From the NCBI RefSeq assembly GCF_000233955.1, contig NZ_JH376592.1:62001-126000 (forward strand): DNA of 64,000 bases, written 5' to 3'. A program made the position numbers and the translations under genes. This DNA is from Paraprevotella clara YIT 11840 (GTDB lineage Bacteria > Bacteroidota > Bacteroidia > Bacteroidales > Bacteroidaceae). Under the pieces are notes generated by a model that saw only the letters and a program-made list of their open reading frames with translations, was not told the DNA's origin and ran no database searches. How positions within the stretch are numbered: position 1 is the stretch's first letter; each line of letters opens with the position of its first letter. Below are positions 53,222 through 62,751 of the stretch, one piece after another.

Positions 53222-53842
53222 ATGAAGAAACATATCATTATCAATGTAGGACGCCAGTTAGGTAGCGGCGGACGCATCATCGGGAACCGCATTGCGGAAG
53301 ATTTCAACATCAAGTTTTATGATAAGGAACTTTTGGACCTGGCTGCAAAAGAAAGCGGTTTCAACAAAAAGTTCTTCGAACGTAATGATGAACACAAAGG
53401 CTTTCTCAAAGTATTGTTCAGTTCTTTTGCTCCCATCTTCGGCAATAGCGACCCATACGCTAACCAGCTTAGTGACGAATCGCTTTTCAAATTTCAAAGC
53501 GACGCCATCCGCAAGGCGGCCGAACAGGATTCTTGCGTGTTCGTAGGAAGATGCGCCGACTACATTTTGCGCGACTACCCTAACACCGTAAGTATCTTTA
53601 TCACAGCCGACATGCCCGACCGAATCAAACGCGTCTGCGAGATGCTCCACATCACGGAAAAAGAGGCAGAAAAGAAATGTATCGAAGGTGACGAGAAGCG
53701 GTCTGAGTACTATAACTATTACAGTGCCAAGACATGGGGAAGCGCAGAATCCTACGACCTTTGCATCAACTCGTCTGCTTTGGGTATAGAAGCTACTATC
53801 GACGTGATTGAAAACTTCATATCCCAGAAGCTCAAATTATGA
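53222..53842 (+). CDS. Cytidylate kinase-like protein
   Basis: A 206-residue P-loop-like protein of the cytidylate kinase-like (AAA_26) group: INVGRQLGSGGRIIGNRIAEDFNIKFYDKELL gives a GRxxGSGGrxIG loop, followed by CVFVGRCADYILRDYPN and IFITADMPDRIKRVCEM. The canonical Cmk gene has a GxxGSGKS loop; here Lys is replaced, so CMP kinase activity is uncertain. It starts 4 bp after the MATE gene and overlaps the next gene by 4 bp. Confidence 0.85.
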   Translation: MKKHIIINVGRQLGSGGRIIGNRIAEDFNIKFYDKELLDLAAKESGFNKKFFERNDEHKGFLKVLFSSFAPIFGNSDPYANQLSDESLFKFQSDAIRKAAEQDSCVFVGRCADYILRDYPNTVSIFITADMPDRIKRVCEMLHITEKEAEKKCIEGDEKRSEYYNYYSAKTWGSAESYDLCINSSALGIEATIDVIENFISQKLKL

Positions 53843-54354
53843 AACGTATCGGATTACTGTCGGACACACACAGTTTTTGGGATCCTAAATATCTGGAATA
53901 TTTCGAAGAATGCGACGAAATATGGCATGCCGGCGACATCGGTTCCATGGAAGTGGTACAAAAATTATCTGCGTTCCGTCCTTTCAGAGCCGTATACGGA
54001 AACTGCGACGGTGGGGACATCCGTAAAATGTTCGGAGAAAAACTCCGGTGGCGTTGTGAAGATGCCGAGGTGCTGATGACACACATCGGAGGATACCCCG
54101 GCAAATATGCTCCCGGCATTCGAACACAATTGTACAATCGTCCGCCTCATTTGTTTATCTGTGGCCATTCTCATATCCTAAAGGTTCAGTTCGACCCGAA
54201 ATTGGGTTTGCTGCATATCAACCCGGGAGCTGCGGGTATCATGGGCTGGCACAAAGTACGTACGCTCGTACGTTTCACCGTAGAGGGGCAGGCCTTCAAA
54301 GACTTGGAAGTGATAGAAATACCCCGACCGGAAAGTTCATCCGGCATATTATAA
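53839..54354 (+). CDS. YfcE/MJ0936-type metallophosphoesterase
   Basis: A 171-residue calcineurin-like phosphodiesterase. Metal-binding motifs are GLLSDTHSFW (D-x-H), IWHAGDIGS (GD), VYGNCDGGD (GN-x-D), MTHIGGYP and FICGHSHILKVQ (GHSH). The physiological substrate is not known. The start overlaps the stop of the kinase-like gene (ATGA). Confidence 0.92.
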   Translation: MKRIGLLSDTHSFWDPKYLEYFEECDEIWHAGDIGSMEVVQKLSAFRPFRAVYGNCDGGDIRKMFGEKLRWRCEDAEVLMTHIGGYPGKYAPGIRTQLYNRPPHLFICGHSHILKVQFDPKLGLLHINPGAAGIMGWHKVRTLVRFTVEGQAFKDLEVIEIPRPESSSGIL

Positions 54355-54365
54355 CAACCGCATCC

Positions 54366-54410
54366 TACGAATGGCGCCCGGTTTATTTGATAAACCGGGC
54401 GCCATTCGTA
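54366..54410. terminator. Bidirectional terminator, perfect 21-bp stem
   Basis: 54366-54386 pairs perfectly with 54390-54410 around a TTG loop; the core is GAATGGCGCCCGGTTTAT. It separates the converging phosphodiesterase and AspT-like genes. Confidence 0.92.
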
Positions 54411-54428
54411 TAGTTACACCATACGGCA

Positions 54429-56123
54429 TCAGAATGTGCCGCAAAGCAACAGCACGATCAACTGTGCCGTCAGAATGCGCAAGAACATCGTTAACGGATA
54501 AACCGTAGAATAGCCCACAGCAGGAGCATCCGTACTGGACGCCTGATTGGCAAAAGCCAAAGCCGGGGGATCGGTCGTGCTACCGGCTATCAACCCCATA
54601 ATGGTGAAGTAGTTCAACTTGAAACGCATCCGGGCTATCACACCTATTATTAATATAGGTATCACGGTTATCAGGAAACCGGTCCACACATACGTCAGAC
54701 CGTCACCAGCTACTACCGTATCCACAAAATGCTCTCCGGCTTTTATCCCCACACTGGCCAGGAACAATGCCAATCCGAACTCGCGCAACATGAAATTGGC
54801 ACTCGTTGACACATACGTAACCAGACGGAACTTATAACCGAAACGACCTATCAAAATAGCCACAATCAGCGGACCTCCGGCCAAACCGAGCTTCACCGGC
54901 GTGGGCACGCCTGGGAAAGCAAACGGAATACTTCCGAATATGATACCCACCAGAATACCGACAAAAATCGTCACCAAATTGGGATGGTCCAAACGTTTCA
55001 CGGAATTACCCATCAGGCTCGCCACACGGTCGACAGCATCTTCCGGCCCAACTACGACAATCTTGTCGCCCACCTGCATGCGCAAGTTACGGTCGGCAAA
55101 AAGATTCATTCCGGAACGGGAAATACGCGTCACATTCACCCCATAGACAGAACTGAAATGCAACTGCCCGAAAGTCTTGCCGTTCATCTTCGGTTGAGTT
55201 ACCACAATGCTCTTCGATACCATCGGCATGTCCTGCATATCCCAGTCGATATATTCTTCCGGTCCGATAAAAGCACGGACAGCTTCTGCGTCGTCTTCGG
55301 CACATGTAATAAACAAGTGGTCGCCCAAATAAAACTTCGTATCCTTGGTCGGGATACTTACGTGACCTTCATGCAAGGCACGCGAACAAACATAATTGCG
55401 TCCCAAGAAATCACGCACTTGCAGAAGCGTCTTTTCATGCAGGGCCGTGTTCGTGACCTTCAAGGTCATTTTGTGCGGTTTGGCATGCGGATTTTCCGCC
55501 TGTTGCGCCAATATACGATCCTCTTCATCTTTCAACACAATTCCGCAGATATAACGAATAGAAATGGTTGCAGCAATAATACCCACCACTCCGAGGGGAT
55601 AGGCGCAAGCATATCCCGAAGCTATCTGAGGAACAGCCTGAGCGTTGGCAAACACTTGGGTCAGAGCTTCCGTCGCGGCACCTAACCCCGGTGTATTCGT
55701 CACCGCACCGCAAAGCACACCCACCATCATCGGCAAGTTGCGTGGATCGTTCGTGTCGAACACACAATAATACAGCACCAACATCACCAGGATGTTCAGT
55801 GCCACGATACCACAAGCCAACAGATTCAACGTCACACCACCTTTCTTAAAGGACTCGAAGAACCCCGGCCCCACCTGCAAGCCGATACAATACACAAACA
55901 GTATCAAACCGAAATCCTGCAAGAAATTCAACGTGGAGACAGGACCGGTAAATCCGAAATGTCCGGCCAGAATACCTGCAAACAACACGAACGTCACTCC
56001 CAATGAGATGCCGAAAAATTTAATTTTTCCCAAATAGACTCCCAAAGAAATTACCGCCGTGTACAACAAGACGATATGGGCAATGGAATTTGAATCAAAC
56101 AGCAATTGCTCTAACCAATTCAT
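54429..56123 (-). CDS. AspT/YidE-type transporter with two RCK_C domains
   Basis: A 564-residue membrane protein. Two membrane halves (about 1-200 and 375-564) each carry an AspT-type segment ([26 protein letters not shown]) and the PALAFANQ-type signature near the end. Between them lie two TrkA-C/RCK_C cytosolic domains (about 215-370: [19 protein letters not shown] and [19 protein letters not shown]). The best-known relative exchanges aspartate and alanine; YidE and YbjL substrates are unsettled, so I leave the substrate open. A -7 element lies at 56179-56186. Confidence 0.88.
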   Translation of the reverse strand: MNWLEQLLFDSNSIAHIVLLYTAVISLGVYLGKIKFFGISLGVTFVLFAGILAGHFGFTGPVSTLNFLQDFGLILFVYCIGLQVGPGFFESFKKGGVTLNLLACGIVALNILVMLVLYYCVFDTNDPRNLPMMVGVLCGAVTNTPGLGAATEALTQVFANAQAVPQIASGYACAYPLGVVGIIAATISIRYICGIVLKDEEDRILAQQAENPHAKPHKMTLKVTNTALHEKTLLQVRDFLGRNYVCSRALHEGHVSIPTKDTKFYLGDHLFITCAEDDAEAVRAFIGPEEYIDWDMQDMPMVSKSIVVTQPKMNGKTFGQLHFSSVYGVNVTRISRSGMNLFADRNLRMQVGDKIVVVGPEDAVDRVASLMGNSVKRLDHPNLVTIFVGILVGIIFGSIPFAFPGVPTPVKLGLAGGPLIVAILIGRFGYKFRLVTYVSTSANFMLREFGLALFLASVGIKAGEHFVDTVVAGDGLTYVWTGFLITVIPILIIGVIARMRFKLNYFTIMGLIAGSTTDPPALAFANQASSTDAPAVGYSTVYPLTMFLRILTAQLIVLLLCGTF

Positions 56124-56178
56124 CGCTTTACTTTAATTTTATAAATAAATGATTTTTTTAATTCTTCCAATTCGTCGG

Positions 56179-56186
56179 CAAAAGTA
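56179..56186 (-). promoter_or_regulatory. -7 element of the AspT-like gene
   Basis: TACTTTTG on the minus strand, 56 bp before the ATG. Confidence 0.45.
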
Positions 56187-56227
56187 CTCAAAAAAAGGAC
56201 ACCAACTGAGTTTTTCCACCTTATTTT

Positions 56228-56259
56228 TTTGTGCTTCTACAAAAGTTTTGTTACTTTTG
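56228..56259 (+). promoter_or_regulatory. Promoter of mutA-mutB
   Basis: TTTG (56228-56231), 20-nt spacer, TACTTTTG (56252-56259): a full consensus. The leader is only about 28 nt, leaving no room for a cobalamin riboswitch. Confidence 0.72.
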
Positions 56260-56293
56260 CTCGATTGATAAAATTCTTTTTAACAGTATAGCT

Positions 56294-58201
56294 ATGGCAG
56301 ATAGTAAAGAAAAGCTTTTCTCTGACTTCATTGCACCTACGCGACAAGAATGGCTCGACAAAATCAACGTCGACCTCAAAGGTGCGGATTATCAGAAAAA
56401 AATGGTCTGGAGAACCAATGAAGGGTTCAGCGCAGAGCCGTTTTACCGAAAAGAAGATTTGGAAGGCATGGCGCAGACCGATGCGCTTCCCGGCGAATTT
56501 CCCTACCTGAGAGGGAACAAAAAGGACAATAACCGTTGGTATGTCCGCCAAAACATCCGAGTAACCGACCCTAAAGAGGCGAACGAAAAGGCACTCGACC
56601 TTCTGGACAAGGGAGTCACATCATTAGGATTTAAAGTTCCGGCCAAAGAACTGAATGCCACGTTCATCTCCACTTTGCTGGAAGGCATTAAGGCTGATGC
56701 AGTGGAACTGAATTTCAGTACGTGTCAAGGTCATACCGTGGAATTAGCCCGTCTCCTGACGGCATACTACGATGAAAAAGGATATGACCGCACCGCATTG
56801 GTAGGTAGCATCGACTTCGACCCGATGCAGAAGATTCTGACCAAAGGTAAGGATACGACCGCCCTACTGAACAAACTGGCGGAACTGGTCAATATTCTCG
56901 CACCCTTCCCCAAAATGCGTTGCATTTGTATCAATGCCGACACGCTTTGCAACGCCGGCGCCTATATCTATCAGGAACTGGGCTACGCCCTGGCATGGGG
57001 GAACGAATACCTCAACCTGATGGTGGAGGCCGGTATCCCGGCAGCCCTCGCCGCCAAGAAAATCAAATTCAACTTCGGCATCAGCGGTGTCTATTTCATG
57101 GAAATCGCGAAGTTCCGCGCCGCACGCATGATGTGGGCCCAGATCGTGAAGCAGTACAACCCGGTTTGTCCGCGCGAAGACTGCACCAACACGGGTGAGG
57201 ATAAGTCCTGCAACTGTGCTTGTAAAATGTATGTCAATGCGACCACTTCCACTTACAACATGACGGTGTTCGACAGCTACGTGAACATGCTGCGCACGCA
57301 GACAGAGGCGATGAGTGCCGCATTGGCCAACGTGGACGCCATCGTGGTGACTCCGTTCGACGCTCCATACGAGGTTCCGACCGATTTTGCCGAACGTATC
57401 GCCCGCAACCAGCAGTTGTTGTTGCAGGAAGAAAGCCATTTCGACAAAATCGTAGACGTGGCCGGTGGTTCATATTTCATCGAAACGCTCACCCGTTCGC
57501 TGGCAGAAGGAGCTTGGAAACTGTTCCTTGCCGTGGAAGAAGAGGGTGGATTCCTCGCAGCCGCCAAGGCTGGCAGCATCCAAAAGGCCGTGAACGACAC
57601 CAACGCCAAGCGCCATGCCAACGCAGGCAAGCGTAAGGAGTTCCTGCTCGGTACGAACCAATTCCCCAACTTCAACGAAAAGAGCGAAGGGAAAGCCCCG
57701 TTGGCAGCCACATGCTGTTGCCACAGCCACGGCGACAGTTGCGAAAAGCCGTTCGCCAAACTGGAAACAAGCCGTCTGGCTGCCGATTTCGAGGCATTGC
57801 GCCTACAGACGGAACAAGCCGAAAAACAGCCGGTGGCCTTCATGCTCACCATAGGCAATTTGGCCATGCGGCAGGCACGCGCCCAGTTCAGTTGCAACTT
57901 CCTGGCTTGCGCAGGCTACAAGGTGATAGACAATTTAGGTTTCCCAACCGTGGAAGAAGGCGTGGAAGCCGCCATGAAGGCAGGTGCCGACATCGTGGTA
58001 CTTTGCTCCAGCGATGACGAATACGCCGAATATGCCATCCCGGCCTTCAAAGCCGTAGACGGCCGTGCCATGTTCGTCGTGGCCGGTGCTCCGGCCTGCA
58101 TGGAGGACTTGAAAGCCGCAGGCATCGAGAACTTCATCCACGTTCGTGTAGACCAACTCCAAACACTGAAAGAGTATAACGCAAAATTGGGAATCAAATG
58201 A
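56294..58201 (+). CDS. mutA: Methylmalonyl-CoA mutase small subunit
   Basis: A 635-residue subunit from the ATG at 56294, placed just after the promoter. The N-terminal barrel resembles MutB but is catalytically silent in the family; a degenerate B12-binding-type domain fills the C-terminus (about 500-635, [42 protein letters not shown]). It pairs with MutB to isomerise succinyl-CoA and (R)-methylmalonyl-CoA. Two Cys/His-rich patches stand out: Cys292, 297, 306, 308, 310, and residues 474-483 ([10 protein letters not shown]). The gene overlaps mutB by 4 bp. Confidence 0.95.
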   Translation: MADSKEKLFSDFIAPTRQEWLDKINVDLKGADYQKKMVWRTNEGFSAEPFYRKEDLEGMAQTDALPGEFPYLRGNKKDNNRWYVRQNIRVTDPKEANEKALDLLDKGVTSLGFKVPAKELNATFISTLLEGIKADAVELNFSTCQGHTVELARLLTAYYDEKGYDRTALVGSIDFDPMQKILTKGKDTTALLNKLAELVNILAPFPKMRCICINADTLCNAGAYIYQELGYALAWGNEYLNLMVEAGIPAALAAKKIKFNFGISGVYFMEIAKFRAARMMWAQIVKQYNPVCPREDCTNTGEDKSCNCACKMYVNATTSTYNMTVFDSYVNMLRTQTEAMSAALANVDAIVVTPFDAPYEVPTDFAERIARNQQLLLQEESHFDKIVDVAGGSYFIETLTRSLAEGAWKLFLAVEEEGGFLAAAKAGSIQKAVNDTNAKRHANAGKRKEFLLGTNQFPNFNEKSEGKAPLAATCCCHSHGDSCEKPFAKLETSRLAADFEALRLQTEQAEKQPVAFMLTIGNLAMRQARAQFSCNFLACAGYKVIDNLGFPTVEEGVEAAMKAGADIVVLCSSDDEYAEYAIPAFKAVDGRAMFVVAGAPACMEDLKAAGIENFIHVRVDQLQTLKEYNAKLGIK

Positions 58202-60363
58202 GACAGAATTTTAAAGATATAAACATATTCTCCGGTTTCGGCCGACAGAACGGTCAGGACTGGCAAAAAGAAAACGGTATCACCGCCAACTGGAAAACGC
58301 CCGAACAGATCGACATCCAGCCGGTGTACACCCAAGAAGATTTGGAAGGAATGGAGCATTTGGACTTTGCGGCCGGTATACCTCCGTTCCTGCGCGGCCC
58401 GTACAGCATGATGTACCCGTTCCGCCCGTGGACCATCCGCCAGTACGCCGGATTCTCCACCGCCGAGGAAAGTAACGCATTCTACCGCCGCAACCTGGCC
58501 AGCGGACAGAAAGGTTTGTCCGTGGCTTTCGACCTCCCGACACACCGTGGCTACGACCCGGACAACGAACGTGTGGTAGGCGACGTGGGCAAGGCCGGCG
58601 TGTCGATCTGCTCATTGGAGAACATGAAAGTGCTTTTCGAGGGAATCCCCTTGAACAAGATGTCCGTCTCCATGACGATGAACGGTGCGGTGCTCCCCAT
58701 TCTGGCCTTCTACATCAACGCCGGACTGGAACAAGGCGCACAGTTGGAAGAAATGGCCGGAACCATCCAGAACGACATCCTGAAAGAATTCATGGTGCGC
58801 AACACCTATATTTATCCGCCCGCCTTCTCGATGAAGATTATTGCCGACATCTTCGAATACACTTCACAGAAGATGCCTAAGTTCAACTCCATCTCCATCT
58901 CCGGTTACCACATGCAGGAAGCCGGTGCCACGGCGGACATCGAGCTGGCCTACACACTGGCCGACGGTATGGATTACCTGCGCGCCGGAGTGAACGCCGG
59001 AATCGACATCGATGCATTCGCGCCTCGTTTGTCTTTCTTCTGGGCCATCGGCATGAACCATTTCATGGAGATTGCCAAGATGCGTGCGGCACGTTTGCTG
59101 TGGGCCAAGATTGTGAAGGGCTTCGGCGCGAAAAACCCGAAATCCATGGCGTTGCGTACCCACTCGCAGACTTCCGGTTGGTCGCTTACGGAACAAGACC
59201 CGTTCAACAACGTGGGACGTACGTGCATCGAGGCCATGGCAGCCGTTTTGGGGCACACCCAGTCGTTGCATACCAACTCGCTGGACGAAGCCATCGCCCT
59301 GCCGACGGACTTCTCGGCCCGTATCGCACGTAACACTCAGATATACATCCAGAACGAAACCCAAGTGTGCAAGCACATCGACCCGTGGGCCGGTTCTTAC
59401 TATGTGGAAACCCTGACGAACGAACTCGTCCACAAGGCTTGGGAACACATTCAGGAAATCGAGAAACTGGGCGGTATGGCCAAAGCCATCGAAACCGGTC
59501 TGCCCAAGATGCGTATCGAAGAGGCCGCAGCCCGTACGCAGGCCCGTATCGACTCCGGCGCACAGACCATCGTGGGTGTGAACAAATACCGTTTGGACCA
59601 CGAAGATCCTATCGACATCCTCGAAGTGGACAACACTGCCGTCCGCCTGCAACAGGAAGAAAACCTGAAGAAACTGAAAGCCGGACGGAACGAGGAAGAG
59701 GTGAAAAAGGCATTGGCCGCCATCACCGAATGCGTACGCGAGTTCAACGAAGGCAAGAAGAGCGAACACAACCTGCTTGACCTGGCCGTAAAGGCAGCCA
59801 GCGTACGTGCCACGTTAGGAGAGATTTCAGATGCTTGCGAGGCTATCGTAGGCCGATATAAAGCCGTAATCAGAACTATTTCACAAGTGTATTCATCAGA
59901 AAGTAAAGCAGACACCGACTTCGCAGAAGCTTGCGAGTTGACGGAAGAGTTCGCCCGGCAGGAAGGCCGCCGGCCGCGTATCATGATTGCCAAGATGGGA
60001 CAGGACGGCCACGACCGCGGGGCCAAGGTTTGTGCCACGGGTTATGCCGACTGCGGTTTCGACGTCGACATGGGACCGTTGTTCCAGACACCGGCCGAGG
60101 CTGCACGCCAAGCCGTAGAGAACGACGTGAACATCATGGGCGTAAGTTCGCTGGCAGCCGGACACAAAACCCTCATCCCGCAAGTCATCGAAGAGTTGAA
60201 GCGGTTGGGACGCGAGGACATCATGGTCATCGCGGGCGGTGTCATCCCGGCACAAGACTACGACTTCCTGTACAAAGCAGGCGTAGCGGCCATCTTCGGC
60301 CCCGGAACCTCCGTAGCCAAAGCAGCCTGTGAAATGATGAAAATCCTTTTGGACAAAGAATAA
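58198..60363 (+). CDS. mutB: Methylmalonyl-CoA mutase large subunit
   Basis: A 721-residue catalytic subunit. The substrate barrel has [37 protein letters not shown] and [24 protein letters not shown]. The cobalamin domain at the C-terminus (about 590-721) carries the B12-ligand motif [20 protein letters not shown] (D-x-H-x-x-G), then [10 protein letters not shown] and VIAGGVIP. With MutA and AdoCbl it interconverts succinyl-CoA and (R)-methylmalonyl-CoA, feeding the Mmd decarboxylase encoded 5-9 kb away. Confidence 0.97.
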   Translation: MRQNFKDINIFSGFGRQNGQDWQKENGITANWKTPEQIDIQPVYTQEDLEGMEHLDFAAGIPPFLRGPYSMMYPFRPWTIRQYAGFSTAEESNAFYRRNLASGQKGLSVAFDLPTHRGYDPDNERVVGDVGKAGVSICSLENMKVLFEGIPLNKMSVSMTMNGAVLPILAFYINAGLEQGAQLEEMAGTIQNDILKEFMVRNTYIYPPAFSMKIIADIFEYTSQKMPKFNSISISGYHMQEAGATADIELAYTLADGMDYLRAGVNAGIDIDAFAPRLSFFWAIGMNHFMEIAKMRAARLLWAKIVKGFGAKNPKSMALRTHSQTSGWSLTEQDPFNNVGRTCIEAMAAVLGHTQSLHTNSLDEAIALPTDFSARIARNTQIYIQNETQVCKHIDPWAGSYYVETLTNELVHKAWEHIQEIEKLGGMAKAIETGLPKMRIEEAAARTQARIDSGAQTIVGVNKYRLDHEDPIDILEVDNTAVRLQQEENLKKLKAGRNEEEVKKALAAITECVREFNEGKKSEHNLLDLAVKAASVRATLGEISDACEAIVGRYKAVIRTISQVYSSESKADTDFAEACELTEEFARQEGRRPRIMIAKMGQDGHDRGAKVCATGYADCGFDVDMGPLFQTPAEAARQAVENDVNIMGVSSLAAGHKTLIPQVIEELKRLGREDIMVIAGGVIPAQDYDFLYKAGVAAIFGPGTSVAKAACEMMKILLDKE

Positions 60364-60394
60364 GGACCGGACAAGGTTCCTATCCCAAACAATC

Positions 60395-60440
60395 AAGTAG
60401 GAGGAAAGCAAGATGAAGCTTTTCTCCTACTTTCGTTTTC
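60395..60440 (+). terminator. Terminator after mutB
   Basis: A 15-bp stem pairs 60395-60409 (AAGTAGGAGGAAAGC) with 60418-60432, then a T-rich tail. Confidence 0.88.
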
Positions 60441-60491
60441 CCGCCTTTTAAAAAGCCGGTCTGCCGGTTTCCTTTTCAGGAAACGCAAAAA

Positions 60492-60908
60492 CTACCTTCC
60501 CGGTTTTATACCTAATTTATCCTTATCTTTATAAATTTCTACGCGGTATCCACTCTCCAACATATTCAACAACACTTCATAAAAAGCTTCTTTATACCCT
60601 TTCTGTTTCAGCTTTTCTCTCAACAGTGACAGTTCATGTTCCAAAACAAGGTTTCTTTGTTCCAGTCCTGAAAGCGGACGCTTCTTCCGAAGCATGAGGG
60701 CTGCCACATTTCCGTCTGCATCCCGCGCACCGTATTTCTCCAACCATCTGCTCACCGTGCTCTCCCCCTGTATCCCATACTTCCGTGAAATGGCATTCAT
60801 ACTGATGTGGGAAGTCTCCAGTTCTCGTACTACACGAAGTTTAAAGTCAAGCGTATAATCTTTCTGCGTACGCTTGACATGTTTTTCTTCAACATCCTCT
60901 TTTCCCAT
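60492..60908 (-). CDS. IS3-type transposase OrfA-like protein (solitary)
   Basis: A 138-residue protein with an N-terminal helix-turn-helix (YTLDFKLRVVRELETSHISMNAISRKYGIQGESTVSRWLEKYG), a short basic linker and a coiled coil (GLEQRNLVLEHELSLLREKL), the layout of IS3-family OrfA. No OrfB integrase follows and I find no matching terminal repeats, so this is a remnant or a domesticated DNA-binding protein. An ATG three codons upstream is also possible. It lies downstream of the ompA terminator. Confidence 0.75.
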   Translation of the reverse strand: MGKEDVEEKHVKRTQKDYTLDFKLRVVRELETSHISMNAISRKYGIQGESTVSRWLEKYGARDADGNVAALMLRKKRPLSGLEQRNLVLEHELSLLREKLKQKGYKEAFYEVLLNMLESGYRVEIYKDKDKLGIKPGR

Positions 60909-60921
60909 AAACTGCATTGAA

Positions 60922-61003
60922 TAAAAAAAACCGCCATGAAAGGTCTCCCGACAAACACCCTCTTTTTACCGGGAACCAACCAACCTTTTCCTTTCACGGC
61001 GGT
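60922..61003 (-). terminator. Terminator of the ompA transcript with a 46-nt loop
   Basis: On the minus strand a 14-bp stem (61003-60990 with 60943-60930, one mismatch) is followed by a run of eight T. The loop is unusually long (46 nt) and holds a smaller TCCCG/CGGGA stem. Confidence 0.75.
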
Positions 61004-61025
61004 CGCAAAACGTCCAAAAGTCAAA

Positions 61026-62108
61026 TTATTCGGCTATGCAAATAGATACGCGGTTCTTTTCAACCTCTGTAAAAGGCTGTACGGAATCTCCTTTATGTTC
61101 CACTCGTATCCTGCCCGCATCTATCTTTTTGACCTGTAAGGCCTTCGACACGGCCTGAGCACGTTTCAGCGAAAGTGCATCATTGATTTTAGGAGTGCCC
61201 GTAGCTTTGTCGGCATATCCGCAAATCACGACCTTCGCTTGTGGGTTGGCGGTGAGATAAGCGGCCAGACGTTCTATTTTAGCTTCCTCAGACGCACGGA
61301 TTACGGCTGAATTAAGTTTAAAGAACACATTCTCCTGCAATTTTTCCACTTTGGCTTTCTCCACTACCGGTTCGGCCTTCTTCGGAGTCACCGGTTCGCG
61401 CTTTTCCGGTATCACGGGTGGAGCCACCGGCTCGGGAGCTTCTTCGACCACCTTCTTGTGTGTCTTGCCCAACTTGATGACCAAGCCTCCTAACGCGTTG
61501 AACACCCAGTCCGGATTGCCCGCCTTCTTGGAGTTGTACTTGTCGCCCAACACGTTGGCATTGACCTCAAGGTTAAAATAAACTCTCCCGCCCAAGCGAA
61601 CGTTAGCTCCTATACCGCCGCGACCTACCGGATTGAACTGGCGGTCACGCCATAAATATTCCAACGTATGACCACCGTCATTGACGGCCACCGCTTCGTC
61701 GTTGCCGAACGCACCGTTCAGTCCTATCCCCAGGAACAAATAAGGATTCACCACCCGTTTATAATTATACTTGAAACAGTTGGCCAGGTCCACCACCACG
61801 TCAATGTCTCCTTGCAGGTAATTATACTTATATACTTGGAGCGGATTCACCCACGCTCCTTTGGATTCATAACCGGACACACCGGCACGCAGTCCCCACA
61901 CCGGAGTAAAATAGTAACTGCCATGCACCCCCACAGCCGGAGATACCAAGTCGCCAAACCCGGCCTCACCCAAGGTGTAAGCCGCACCGCCTTGCAGTTG
62001 CAGGCTACCATGCCGGTGGAACTGTATCTCTTCACCCTTGGACTGCGCAGATACCGCATGCGACATCAACAGGCATGCGCACACGAACATTAAATTCTTT
62101 TTCTTCAT
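61026..62108 (-). CDS. OmpA-family outer-membrane protein
   Basis: A 360-residue protein. A signal peptide (MKKKNLMFVCACLLMSHAVSA) is followed by an eight-strand barrel-type domain (about 25-210) and a Pro/Glu/Lys-rich hinge (about 212-250, VAPPVIPEKREPVTPKK). The C-terminal OmpA domain binds peptidoglycan (about 255-360: FFKLNSAVIRASEEAKIERLAAYL, VVICGYADKATG, NDALSLKRAQAVSKAL). It links the outer membrane to the wall. A start at 62114 is possible. The upstream lipoprotein gene ends 31 bp earlier, so the two may be co-transcribed. Confidence 0.92.
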   Translation of the reverse strand: MKKKNLMFVCACLLMSHAVSAQSKGEEIQFHRHGSLQLQGGAAYTLGEAGFGDLVSPAVGVHGSYYFTPVWGLRAGVSGYESKGAWVNPLQVYKYNYLQGDIDVVVDLANCFKYNYKRVVNPYLFLGIGLNGAFGNDEAVAVNDGGHTLEYLWRDRQFNPVGRGGIGANVRLGGRVYFNLEVNANVLGDKYNSKKAGNPDWVFNALGGLVIKLGKTHKKVVEEAPEPVAPPVIPEKREPVTPKKAEPVVEKAKVEKLQENVFFKLNSAVIRASEEAKIERLAAYLTANPQAKVVICGYADKATGTPKINDALSLKRAQAVSKALQVKKIDAGRIRVEHKGDSVQPFTEVEKNRVSICIAE

Positions 62109-62145
62109 AGTCATTCTTTTTTTATATTAAACATCCTTCATCCGA

Positions 62146-62655
62146 CTAACGGCCTAACGACTTGTCCCCATATTCCGTATTGGTCAGGCAAAGCACCCAA
62201 TTACCAAGATAAAACACCGGTTTGAAGAATATCTTGGTCGTGACAGGAGGTATGCCGTCTCCCGCTTCGCGGATAATCACATTGCATTGCACCTCATTCG
62301 CATAATATTCACTGAACTTCATGTATGCAATCTCGTAGCCTGCCATCGGTATGGATTCGAACATGGCTCGTACTTCCGCCATCTCTTCGTTGTTTAGCGA
62401 AACCGGTGTACCGTCTTCTGTCTGGTCGTTACGATATAGCATAAGAATGGCTTCGTCCGTCTGCTTGTTTTTCACATACGTGAAGAACTGGTCTATAAGC
62501 TCCTTGACGGCTATTGTATCTTTCGCCTCCAGCGTCTGCTCGAATTCCGTTTGCGTTTGTTCTTCGCTACTTTTCTTGTTCTTATCCGCACAGGCTGACA
62601 CCGAACATATTATGATTCCCATCCATAAGGGGAACAGCAAATGATGAATTTTCAT
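62146..62655 (-). CDS. Small lipoprotein with an NTF2-like region
   Basis: A 169-residue predicted lipoprotein from the ATG at 62655. The lipobox is VSA-Cys followed by ADKNKKSSEE. The mature part has a helix then beta pattern (VKELIDQFFTYVKNKQTDEAILMLY, YEIAYMKFSEYYANEVQCNVIIRE, KIFFKPVFYLGNWVLCLTN) that looks like a DUF4878/NTF2-type fold. I do not know its role. It is encoded just upstream of ompA. Confidence 0.75.
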   Translation of the reverse strand: MKIHHLLFPLWMGIIICSVSACADKNKKSSEEQTQTEFEQTLEAKDTIAVKELIDQFFTYVKNKQTDEAILMLYRNDQTEDGTPVSLNNEEMAEVRAMFESIPMAGYEIAYMKFSEYYANEVQCNVIIREAGDGIPPVTTKIFFKPVFYLGNWVLCLTNTEYGDKSLGR

Positions 62656-62688
62656 CTTACAATCTAAATTACTTTTACTTAAAATGAA

Positions 62689-62721
62689 AAGGAGGGCAGG
62701 TTTCAACCACCTGCCCTCCTT
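62689..62721 (-). terminator. Terminator of the gene at the window end
   Basis: A 13-bp perfect stem pairs 62689-62701 (AAGGAGGGCAGGT) with 62709-62721. On the minus strand it is followed by TTCATTTTAAG. Confidence 0.82.
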
Positions 62722-62751
62722 CCTAAATCCCCATGCTAAATGCTACGCATA

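Noticed and set aside
56124-56293. Cobalamin riboswitch ahead of mutA
   Set aside because: The consensus promoter leaves a leader of only about 28 nt, too short for the element, and no B12-box-like sequence is seen.
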